Below are positions 22,812 through 32,801 of a DNA stretch of 64,000 bases, in pieces. The translations under genes were made by a program, and so were the position numbers. The stretch is from Ailanthus altissimus. Lineage: Eukaryota > Streptophyta > Magnoliopsida > Sapindales > Simaroubaceae. Within the stretch, counting starts at the first letter, position 1, and every line of letters starts with the position of its first letter. The stretch lies in NCBI GenBank assembly GCA_946807835.1, contig OX327697.1, forward strand, positions 2,247,001 through 2,311,000, written 5' to 3'. The notes under the pieces are model-generated. The model did not search any database. It worked only from the letters and a program-made list of their open reading frames with translations, and was not told the origin of the DNA.

Positions 22812-23465
22812 ATGGAGGAAACCTCAGCTCGTCGATTCACAAAAATTTGTGTCTTTTGTGGATCCAACCCTGGGAATACTGAAGAGTTTACAAAAGTTGC
22901 AGAAAATCTTGGTAAGGTATTAGCTGAGCGAAATATACATTTAGTATATGGAGGAGGTAACCGAGGGTTAATGGGGTCTGTGGCAAAAGCTGCACACAAT
23001 AAAGGTAGTCGAGTTTTGGGTATCATTCCAAAACCTCTAGCTATTGAAAATGTTGTAGGAAAAACAATTGGGGATGAGTTACAAGTCTCATCTATGCACG
23101 AGCGAATGGCTCAAATGCTTAGGCATGCGGATGCTTTCATAGCTCTACCAGGAGGTTTCGGGACCTTGGAGGAAATTTTTCAAATTGTCTCATGGGCACA
23201 ATTACAAATCCACCAAAAACCCATTGGTTTGTTAAATGTTAATGGTTTTTACGACGGGTTGATATCTTTTCTTGACTATGCAGCGGGAACACAATTCATC
23301 CCACTTCTAGCACGACGGATTCTTATTTCAGCTCCAACTGTTGATCAACTAATTGATCAATTACAGTCTTTTATTCCTCTGTCTAATCCAACATTGCATC
23401 AGTTAGATTGGTCTACTCATGACAGTCAGAAGAAGCGCAAAATAGACTTAAATCTCACTCCGTAG
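22812..23465 (+). CDS. LOG: Cytokinin riboside 5'-monophosphate phosphoribohydrolase (LONELY GUY family), intronless
   Basis: The ATG at 22812 (MEETSARRF) is chosen; the in-frame codon at 22800 is GTG. The protein has 217 residues. It has the lysine-decarboxylase-like fold signatures CVFCGS (13-18), GGG..GLMG (47-55), MHER (95-98) and PGGFGTLEE (113-121), so the catalytic Arg98/Glu121 pair is kept. The usual Lys after MHER is Met99. LOG enzymes convert cytokinin nucleotides to active free bases in one step. Typical plant LOG genes have several introns and this one has none, pointing to an RNA intermediate. The C terminus KKRK (207-210) then DLNLTP (212-217) is unusual for the family. The TATA box to poly(A) cassette is shared with the disabled copy at 28236-28889. 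Confidence 0.9.
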   Translation: MEETSARRFTKICVFCGSNPGNTEEFTKVAENLGKVLAERNIHLVYGGGNRGLMGSVAKAAHNKGSRVLGIIPKPLAIENVVGKTIGDELQVSSMHERMAQMLRHADAFIALPGGFGTLEEIFQIVSWAQLQIHQKPIGLLNVNGFYDGLISFLDYAAGTQFIPLLARRILISAPTVDQLIDQLQSFIPLSNPTLHQLDWSTHDSQKKRKIDLNLTP

Positions 23466-23519
23466 CCTCTATTGTATTTTTGTTGCTGCTATTGTTGTTG
23501 TGTTGTTGTTTTCCTTTTC

Positions 23520-23525
23520 AATAAA
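23520..23525 (+). terminator. Poly(A) signal of the LOG gene
   Basis: AATAAA within tttcaataaaagttg, 55 bp after the stop. The same segment follows the other LOG copy (TTTATT on the plus strand at 28161-28166). Confidence 0.6.
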
Positions 23526-23690
23526 AGTTGTTTCAATTGATGTCTTCAATACTCTACTTCTCTATATTTTGTCATTGAGAAAATTATCTCAATTTGCTCT
23601 ATCACATGCAAATTATCATTATAAGATTTTCAACATCACTCTTACTAAGCATATTAGTCATAACTTAAAAGAAAATCTAAATGGTAACAT
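23526..23690 (+). other. Degraded Athila-type 3' motif downstream of LOG
   Basis: About 65 bp after the poly(A) signal align with the region following the disabled LOG copy, including cattgagaaaattatctca, a decayed version of the cattgaggacaatgtctca motif at 28075-28119. Beyond about 23590 the match fades and nothing else is recognised before the interior of element B2. Confidence 0.55.
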
Positions 23691-26600
23691 TAAGATCCAC
23701 AAGGTACCATTATCCACAACAACAACAATCTTAGCAGCTCTTGGATACTGTGTCATCTTCACAAAATCATACAAAATTTAAGGAATATGTCAAACTTTTA
23801 CACAACAAAGCTACAAATACAATCCTAAGGATTTGGCATCTGCTCGGTTCCCTTGACTCGACACTTAAAAGTCTACAGAATCATATCTTAGCCCTGATAC
23901 CAATAAAAGCTGTCACGCCCCAGACCCAAAAGATCCGACACACGACATCACTTACATTCATTCACTGCATGTGCACTCATAAATAATATTACACAAAATT
24001 TTCAACTTTCATTCAACACAGAAATCCTTAGCAAGTTGCTAGTAAGTTCAACACTAAAATCAACCATAACCTAACATATAAATATAAACTTCTCTTGACA
24101 ATATTTAAACATTCATTTCAATTTCTTTCAGAATTATAGCAATTGAATTATGACTGGGACAATTATTAAACCGGAGATACGCAGAGTTTTCTCAGAGATT
24201 AACACTCTACTACGTCACCAGTAGCAACTTTGTTACCGGGAGCCCAGAATATATCCATTGCAAATTCTTACTTAAAATCATCCAATAACCACACTTTATA
24301 AAACTTAAACCAAATCCAATCCACACACAATGAAATAATACATAAGTATTTATTCAATAGGGACAAACCAAATATCCTATCCCACGTGTCCCCAAATGAA
24401 ATACACAACAACCTAGCAACTTAGGGAACCCAAGGAACAGCAGAAGCCTTGCCAAATCCGCTAAGCACACATGTACCTTATTTACCTGAAATCACCATAA
24501 ACTATAATGAGTATAAAACTCAGTAAGCATACTAATTTTTCATATATCAAATACAAATACATATATGTACACAATGCATATGTATGATATGCTGTGATCA
24601 ATCAAAATCATAATCTTATCAAATCACATATCATGTAAGCGCTTACACATTCTTTCAAAACACATAATAGGAATACCATCACTCAACTACTACTTAGTAG
24701 GACTTACATATCATATATCACATAATGAGCCAAATGTCACTCGTAGGTGACATACCGTATGAGAGGAATAGTACAAGTGAGGTCTTTAAATCACACATAT
24801 ATAACGCTTATGCCCGAAGGTAAAAGCCAAACCCTCACCCTGATCATCGGTGAGTCCTCTCACATGTACCAATACGCCACCACACGAATGTGATGACTCA
24901 CACTTCCTTTAGGTACCAATAGGATCCTCCCTACATACGGAACACATAACATATACCAATCCCAAAGGAAAGGCCACACATAAAGGCTCCACAAATCACA
25001 TAAAATGCCTACTAAGTTAACAGTGAGTTCAAGTACCCTCAAATCACAAAATATTTCTCATGGACATATTACACTTCAAAAGCTTTCTTTGTTAAACGCA
25101 TCTTATTTTGGAAAGCTCACTTTCAAAACACATGTATGCCCATGCTCAATGTCAATGCTCACATTCAGAAACATATATTCACATTTCATATCAAAATATA
25201 CTTTGACATAACATAAACATATTCTTAACCCCATTTGCAAAATCATACAAAACAATTACTATGTTTATTGTGATTTCAGTAAAAAGTCTAGTATACTTAC
25301 CTCTTAACACTTTCAGCTACATGGCTTAAATCTCCTTAACCTATCAATGGAGATTAATCCTTTCATAAGCCTCACAATTCACACAAAATACTTTAAATAG
25401 CTTACAAAATTATACACAATGCATTTATCACATCAAATTGGTCTAAATATTTGGTTTCTCAAAACCTGTCATTCTGACCACTTACACTTAACAAAAATTT
25501 CTAATACATCAAATGATGTCTAATTACTCCGAAATCAGAATATATCATTCTTGACTCATATATACTTCTTATATATGAATATTATATCAAAATTCCTACA
25601 CAATCCATTCCATACACACCATCGAATCCAAACTACAAACCTGACAGGATCAAGATACTTATTGAACAGTATTCAATCTCCCAATTTTATAAAATCATAT
25701 ACTAACTCAAAAATTATAAAACTACCACATAATTACTCTTGACACATATCTCAGTCCATGATAAATATTTGGCTTCCAAATAACTGCCAAAAGTATTTTA
25801 AAACTATTTTATTTCATAACTTTAAAAATCTGTTAATCAAATACTACAATGAGCTGATACACTTTAGAAATTCATAACACTTCAACCACATTGATCCAAA
25901 TTCTCAATTCCGAGTATATCATATTAGACATATAAAATTATCATATTCCACAAATTCATAATTTTTAAAGATCATTCAGCAGGTCAAAAATTATTTTCCA
26001 CTGTATCATACTGTTTACACAGGAAATTTCCAGAATTCCAGGGTCATTTTGGTAAATTCACTACAAATTCAATTTCCGAGATTTTCAGTCGATTCAAAGT
26101 CTCAGATGATCTTAAACATGTCTAATTTCATATACTCAAAATTCAAAACCAGAATCGAATCACAACAATTTATAAAATTCCTAGATCAAGAGGTTATCCA
26201 GCAGAAATTCCATAATTCATCATGATTTATCAAACTATCTTATAGATCATCATCAATTCTCACAACATCAAACGAAATACACATCAAATCCTTAATTATA
26301 CATATTTCCAGAAATCAAAACTTAAAGAAATTAACTTAATTAACACCAATAAATTGATAATTAGTTGTGATATACCTCTAAAGATCCAAAATTCCAATTT
26401 CTTCTTCTTTTTCTTCTTCTTCTTCTCTTTCTCTCTCCTTTATTTCTCTCTTCTCTCTCTAAAAATGGGTAGCTCGACCAAAATGAGAGAATTAGGGTTT
26501 TTTAAAGTGTATTTTTATACTAAGTGGTTAATTTTTGGTATTTACGAATTCACCCCCAAAACTTTCAAAGTATAACAATTTGGTCCCTAAAATAATTCCA

Positions 26601-26762
26601 AAGTCTTGCAAATAAACCCAATACTAATAGTATATCCTTAACCTATAAAAACACTACTAATAACAATATATAAATCAAGGATCACCCACATACAAATAAA
26701 ATACGTATATTTATATATATAAATATACATATTCTTACCGGTTATGGATACTGGTTACTACA
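23691..26762 (-). mobile_element. Gypsy family B, copy B2: complete 5' LTR, PBS and a short piece of interior
   Basis: The LTR runs from 26762 (TGTAGTAACCAGTATCC on minus) to 23911 (ending GGGGCGTGACA), about 2.85 kb. After a short spacer comes TTGGTATCAGGGC, a near match to the tRNA-iMet primer-binding site (plus 23891-23904). About 200 bp of interior follow, without a gag ORF. It faces copy B1, so the two B copies enclose the LOG segment tail to tail. It starts directly at Athila sequence (26763). Confidence 0.75.
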
Positions 26763-26985
26763 GGCTTATTGCTAGTCCCTAGCAATTCGAGCATAAATAA
26801 AATTTGAATACTACCTAAGTATTTCAAACAAAACGTTAGTTTAAGATCACAATCGCTTATTGCTAGTGTTCATCACACCCCCCAACTGGCTTATTGCTAG
26901 TCCCTAGCAATTCGAGCATAAATAAAATTTGAATACTACCTAAGTATTTCAAACAAAACGTTAGTTTAAGATCACAATCGCTATA
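26763..26985. repeat. 97-bp direct duplication around the Athila polypurine tract
   Basis: Two practically identical copies (about 26763-26860 and 26887-26983), each running from ggcttattgctagtcccta to tttaagatcacaatcgct. The 26 bp between them hold the Athila polypurine tract and the first bases of its 3' LTR. Confidence 0.9.
26876..26886 (-). promoter_or_regulatory. Polypurine tract and 3' LTR start of the Athila element
   Basis: The minus strand reads gttggggggtg directly followed by TGATGAACACT. The same TGATGAACACT opens the 5' LTR at 37314, which fixes this as the LTR boundary. Confidence 0.8.
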
Positions 26986-26999
26986 AAGATTATTCAATC

Positions 27000-28074
27000 A
27001 TAACTTCCAAAAATATTTTTGTATGTGTGTGAATTAAGCCAAAGCCTTCTTACCACAAACCACAACATATATAGCCTTAAAAAGATTTCAAGTAAAAGCC
27101 TCAACTCCATATCTTTATAGGTGAATAACTTATTTAATGGCTTAGGATTTCACTCATGGAGTTGGAAAACAGATAATCGCTCAAGAAAAAGTTATATTTA
27201 AGGACAGACAGACAAACTAACATTGATCCAAAGATAGAAAAAATCAAATATTTAGAGTCAAACCATTATTGCCAAATGCTAGCTTCAAGACTTTAATTAT
27301 TTAATGCGAATCTTACGAATATAGAATTCGGTGATAAGATTGCTTCCTAATGACTTTAGTCTTCAAAAATTGAATGAAGACTTTATTGAACTGAATTGAC
27401 TTCTTTTCTTTCTTTTTTTTTTAACTCTTTTTTTTCTTTTTCTTTTTTGAAAGACATAAGGAATCATTACAAAATAAGAGTAATTTATCACCATAATACT
27501 TTTCCAAATTTTTTTTTTATCCTTCAGCTAAGTAACCAAATCATTCCTCATCCCAAATAATGTCATTCCAAATAAAAATTAACCATTTCAAAAGATTAAT
27601 GAAAGTTCGTAAGCCGTTATCTCAAATCTCTCCACTCACTCACAAAAAATATGTGAGTTTAGAAAATAATATGTATACTTAAACATGAAAATTCTTTTGG
27701 CTATATATATTGAATCATCCATCTTACCACAAAGCTTAGTATTGTTCTCAAGAAATAATTTCAGAAGTTATTCTTTAGTAACCTAGATAGAAAAAGTGAT
27801 TTAAACTAAACAATTTTGAAATCATATATCGATAGCAAAATAAATTTATTTACACAAGAGTTACCAAGAACTTAAACAACAAACATTTATACATAAAATG
27901 TATTAAAAATAAATCAATTAGAATGTGTTTCAAAAGTTTATAATGTACTCTTTACTCTGCCATTCTAGAACTAGAATGCGTCTCAAGAACACATAAATGA
28001 ACATTTTACTCATGCCATTCATGATAATAATAATTTTTTTTTAGTAAACAAGGTGATAACAATAATATCAACTA
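27000..28074 (-). other. Athila 3' non-coding region
   Basis: No ORFs. The segment lies between the ttggttgggggg motif and the polypurine tract, as in other Athila elements. It contains a T/TC-rich run near 27405-27450 and a Phe-codon-like A run on the minus strand. Confidence 0.6.
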
Positions 28075-28119
28075 TCTTCCCCCCCAACCAAATTGAGACA
28101 TTGTCCTCAATGTCAAAAT
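28075..28119 (-). repeat. Conserved Athila 3' motif
   Basis: The minus strand reads gacattgaggacaatgtctc, then aatttggttgggggg. This motif recurs in many plant Athila/Tat elements shortly after the last ORF, and it anchors the LOG copy inside the element. Confidence 0.7.
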
Positions 28120-28235
28120 ATAGAAAGAGTAAAGTATAGAAGATATCACCTGAAACATCTTTTATTGAAAATTAAACCTGCAACAAAATAAAATAAGCCA
28201 CACAAAAAGCTTAAAAATACATAGAAATAGATAGG

Positions 28236-28889
28236 CTACAGATGAAGCGTCAAATCTATCTTGCGTTTCTTTTCACTGTTATCAGTATACCAATCTATCT
28301 GACTCATTGTTGGATCAGATAGAGGTGTAAAAGTTTGTAGTTCATCGAGTAACTGATCAACAGTTGAAGCAGAAATGAGGATCTGTCGTGCTGCAGATGA
28401 GACGAATTATTTTTCCACCGCATAGTCAAGAAAAGATAACAACCCATTATAAAAACCATCAACGTTTAACAAACCAATTGGTTTTTTATGGATTTGTAAT
28501 TGTGCCCATGAGACAATTTAAAAAATTTCCTCCAATGTTCTGAAACCTCCAGATAGAGCTATGAAGGCATCAGCATTACGAAGCATAAAAGAAATTCGTT
28601 CATGCATTGATGATACCTGTAACTCATCCCCAATTGTTTTTCCTACAATGTCTCCAACAACTAGAGCTTTTGGTATGATACCCAAAACTCGACTGCCATT
28701 ATTTTGTGCAGCGGTTGCCACACGTTCCATTAATCTAAGACTACCTCCCCCATATACTAAATGAATATTGTGCTCAGCTAACATCTTACCAAGGGTTTCT
28801 GCTGCTTCTATAAACTCACTAGTTTTTCTAGGGCTGGATCCACAAAAGACACAAATTTTTGTGAATTTACGAGTTGATGATCCTTCCAT
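28236..28889 (-). pseudogene. LOG copy with two nonsense codons, inside the Athila element
   Basis: From ATG 28889 (MEGSSTRKF) to TAG 28236-28238 the frame is exactly co-linear with the intact LOG gene (654 bp in both, no indels). It is interrupted by two in-frame TAA codons at 28515-28517 (Gln124 of the intact copy) and 28407-28409, both explained by CAA to TAA. Key motifs are also damaged: the P-loop-like PGGFGT has become SGGFRT, and GLMG has become RLME. The KKRK tail survives, but DLNLTP has become DLTLHL. No introns are present. A TATA box (near 28955-28961) lies about 65 bp upstream and a poly(A) signal at 28161-28166. Sense direction equals that of the host element. Confidence 0.9.
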
Positions 28890-29246
28890 GATTACACTTA
28901 CCCTCTCTCTTGAATGATTTTGAGTTTGTACAAAGATGTAGAAATAATGCAATGTATTTATAGAGCCAAAAGGTATTGCAAAGTTAAATCACATGGCTAT
29001 TGGCTTGAAATACAAGATTCAACACCTTTTACCAATTTTCAATTTGTTAGCTGGAAAAGTCACATGGGTTGTCGGCTTAAAATGCAAAATTTTCAAAAAG
29101 TATTATAGGTGGTTGATTATTGAAAAGACGTTTGAGTTTGAAATGAAACATTTAAAAATAACAGTTATAGTAAATATATACAAGTAGTTGTGATTGTGGC
29201 TCACATCTTCCTCTGATTTTACGTCCAGTAACGGCTTAAACGCCCT
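28890..29246 (-). other. LOG copy promoter and upstream spacer inside Athila
   Basis: The first 75 bp before the ATG, including the TATA box and tacaaactcaaa, align with the promoter of the intact LOG gene. Further upstream the two loci do not obviously match. A short direct repeat (agccgacaacccatgtgact and agccaatagccatgtgattt on minus) lies in this spacer. Confidence 0.5.
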
Positions 29247-29795
29247 CTATAGGTCGGGGATAGGCTTTCCATCCAATTTTCTTATAAATTGGCAAACAGA
29301 GTCTTTTAAAGTCAGATTCCCGAGATTGTACCGCTCATATTCTTTTAGGAATATGTCCCATAATTCATGAATTGCAATATGTACATATCCACTAGGATGC
29401 GTCTCAAGAGTCGATAAGATATTATCTAAAGACTCCTTACTCAGGCCATCCTTAATGAACCTAATTTTATCTTCACGATTTACAGACACCATTCCTAAAG
29501 TGCGGCAAGGTGTGTTACAAGTCGTGCGTGCACACTTATAACAAATATTTAATCGTTTTGCTCTTCATTTTTTTGAAAAAGAGCTTTTACCTAAGCCAAG
29601 CATGTAAGAAATTAATGAGTCTGAAAATTCACCTATCAATCTAACTTTGGCTTCAATTAACCAACGTAAATCAACAGGTATATTCATAATCATTAATAAC
29701 CTTAATCTTTCACATCTTGCTTGGTAAATTTTCTTCAAGGAATTTTGAGGCAATGAGGGAAAACGCTTTTTCAAATTTTTTAGAATGTCATCCAT
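29247..29795 (-). pseudogene. Basic, Cys-patterned ORF downstream of Athila integrase, split by one in-frame stop; possible nucleic-acid-binding protein
   Basis: Two open stretches (29795-29565 and 29492-29247) are in the same frame, separated by a single TGA at 29565-29567. The first has a helical, Lys-rich N-terminal part and ends at a KK run. Between them the frame encodes KRLNICYKC and a second Cys pair (CX2C, then CX4C, CX3C spacing). A charged C-terminal part with REDKIRFIKDG follows. The layout (hydrophobic helix, basic stretch, compact Cys cluster, short tail) recalls the small cysteine-rich nucleic-acid-binding proteins of carla-like plant RNA viruses. This is an impression by eye, not a search result. 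An unrelated env-position ORF of the element is the alternative. Confidence 0.45.
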
Positions 29796-30005
29796 TTTTT
29801 TTTTAGAAAAGGGGGAAGAAGAGAATATATCAGTAATTATGGAAAACTGACAAAACCAATTTGAAATATCACGGAGTACCGTTATCCGCCACTTAATTGG
29901 GGTGCAAAATAAAACTTTAACAAAACTACTAAATTAACCTGCAAGTAAAAAAAATGTTAGAAGAAGAATAAATATATATAAATATGTAAATATATAAAAC
30001 AAAGA

Positions 30006-30951
30006 TTAATTGGTCTCGTAACAAGGATCCGACAGGAACGTAAATTCTTCATGAAAAGCTTGATTTTCTAGAAACGGCTTGAGTCTTTGCCCATTTACCT
30101 TAAACACATTCCCATTTCTAGGATTTTCAATGTCAATTATTCCATAAGGGTACACATGTTTCACAATAAAAGGGTTACTCCATCTTGATCTTAGTTTTTC
30201 AGGGAATATGTGAAGTTGAGAATTATAAAACAAAACTTTCTGATCAGTGTCAAATGTTTTTCTCTGAATTTTTTTTATCATGAAAGGCTTTAATTTTAGC
30301 TTTATGAATTTTTGAATTCTCATATGCATCATTTCTCAATTCTTCAAGTTCATTTATTTGTAATTTATGTATGTGTCCAGCAGAATCAAGATTTTTATTG
30401 AAAGTTTTAATAGCCCAGTAGGCTTTATGCTCAAGTTCCACAGGTAAGTGATAAGGTTTTTCATAAACTATCCTATAGGGAGACATACCCAATGAAGTTT
30501 TAAAAGCAGTTCTATAAGCCCACGGTGCATCAATTAGTCTTAAAGACCAATATTTGTGATTTGGGTTTACAGTTTTTTCTAAAATTTGTTTTATCTCCCT
30601 ATTTGCTAATTCAACTTGTCCACTTGTCTGAGGATGATAAAGGGTGGCAACTTTATGAGTAATACCATATTTTTTTACTAATGTTTCAAATGGTCTATTA
30701 CAAAAATACTTACCCCCATCACTTATAATGGCTCGAGGGATTCCAAATCGACTTAAGATATTTTCTTTCAAAAATTTCATGACTATTTTATGGTCATTAT
30801 TTCGACATGGAATAGCCTCAATCCATTTTGAGACATAATCCACTGCAACTAAGATATACGTAAATCCAAATGATAACGGAAATGGTCCCATGAAATCTAT
30901 CCCCCAACAATCAAAGATTTCAATAACAAGAATGGGGTTCAAAGGCATCAT
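30006..30951 (-). pseudogene. Athila integrase core and C-terminal domain
   Basis: The integrase catalytic domain begins with [11 protein letters not shown] (first Asp), followed by [19 protein letters not shown] (second Asp) and [17 protein letters not shown] (catalytic Glu). A frame change near 30250-30332 leads into a C-terminal block with GQRLKPF. The preceding zinc-binding HHCC part belongs to the upstream frame (ending at 30955). The split frames indicate inactivity. Confidence 0.85.
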
Positions 30952-30954
30952 GTT

Positions 30955-32652
30955 TCATTTTGAAATTGATCCCAACTTTTGACAATTTTCACAAGTTATA
31001 CAAAATGCATGTATATCTTTAAATAAAGTGGGCCAATAAAATCCACACTGCAAGATTTTTACAGCTGTTTTCTTTGATGAGAAATGTCCCCCACATGCTT
31101 CAGAATGACAAAATTCAATAACTTTATTTACCTCATTGTCGGATATGCATCTTCGAAATATTTGATTACGACAATATTTGAAGAGATAAGGATCATCCCA
31201 ATAAAACTTTCTCACCTCAGTTAAAAATTTTCTTTTGTCTTGAGCATTCCATTGAGGTGGCATTTCTCCTGTTACAAGAAAATTAACAATATTAACATAC
31301 CAATGCATTGTCACAGTATAAAATAAAAATTCATCTGGAAAAGAATCATTAATAGGTGTTATTTCTGTTGATGAATCTGGTGTGAGTCTTGATAAGTGAT
31401 CTGCAACAACATTCTCAGCTCCCTTTTTATCCTTTATAGTGATAATAAATTCTTGAAGCAATAGAATCCATTGAATCAACCTTGGTTTTGCATCCTGTTT
31501 TGACATTAAGTACCTTACAGCAGCATGGTCAGTAAATACAACAGTTGAAGAACCAATTAAGTAAGAACGAAATTTGTCTAATGCAAATATTACAGCAAGT
31601 AGTTCTTTTTCAGTTGTTATGTAATTCATTTGTGCACTGTTTAAAGTTCTACTTGCATAATAAATGACATAGGATTTACCTTCCTTTCTTTGTCCCAATA
31701 CAACACCGACAACGTAGTCACTAGCATCACACATGAGCTTAAAAGGTAAAGACCAGTCAGGAGATTGTATGATAGGAGCAGATGTTAAGAGGCCAATTAA
31801 TTTTTCAAATGAATTTTGACACTCTTGAGTCCACTTAAATGATACATCTTTTGCTAAGAGGTTACAAAGAGGTTTAGATATAGCACTAAAGTTTTTTATG
31901 AACCTCCTATAAAATCCAGCATGTCCTAAAAAGGATCGAACTTCTCTGGCTGTTTTTGGTGGAGGCAAATGTGTAATGAGTTTGACTTTTGCCTTATCCA
32001 CTTCAATTCCTTTAGAAGATACTATATGTCCTAAAACAATTCCAGAAGTAACCATGTAATGATATTTTTTCCAATTCAATACAAGACTTTTTTCTTCACA
32101 TCTTTTTAAAACCTTTTCTAAGTTTTCAAGACAATTATCAAAAGAATTTCCAAACACAGTTAAATCATCCATGAAAACTTCTAAATAATGCTCAATCATG
32201 TCACTAAAAATGCTTAACATACATCTCTGAAATGTTGCTGGGGCATTACAAAGTCCAAAGGGCATTTTTCTAAAAGCAAAGGTTTCAAAAGGGCATGTGA
32301 ATGTAGTCTTTTCTTGGTCCTCTAGTGCTATGGAAATTTGATAATAGCCAGAGTAACCATCTAGAAAGCAATAGTAGGGATGTCCTGCTACTCTTTCTAT
32401 AATTTGATTAAGGAATGGTAAAGGAAAATGGTCTTTTCTAGTGGCCGAGTTCAACTTTCTATAATCTATGCACATCCTCCAACTAGATGAGACTCGAGTT
32501 GGTATTAACTCACCTTTTTCATTTTCAATGACTATGATTTCAGATTTTTTTAGTACTACCTGAGTAGAACTTACCCACTTACTATCTGAGATAGGATAGA
32601 TGATTCCTACTTCAAGTAATTTGAGAACTTCAGCTCTCACTACCTCTTTCAT
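30955..32652 (-). pseudogene. Athila reverse transcriptase, RNase H and integrase zinc-finger region
   Basis: 565 open codons. RT motifs include [41 protein letters not shown] and the active site VFMDD. RNase H shows [17 protein letters not shown] and [10 protein letters not shown]. The end carries the His/Cys pattern of the integrase zinc finger (GGHFSSKKT ... CITCENCQK). FMDD, rather than YIDD, fits Athila. The frame stops before the integrase core, so pol is broken. The frame start is not the natural one because the polyprotein continues upstream. Confidence 0.9.
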
Positions 32653-32801
32653 ATATGGATTTAATCTCCTTTGAGATTGTTGGGAAGTTTTGGCATTATC
32701 CTCTAGGTGTATTCTATGTGTGCAAATTAGAGGATTAATACCATTTATGTCTTTTAAAGTCCACCCAATTGCATTTTTAATAATTTAATCAACTTACCTT
32801 C

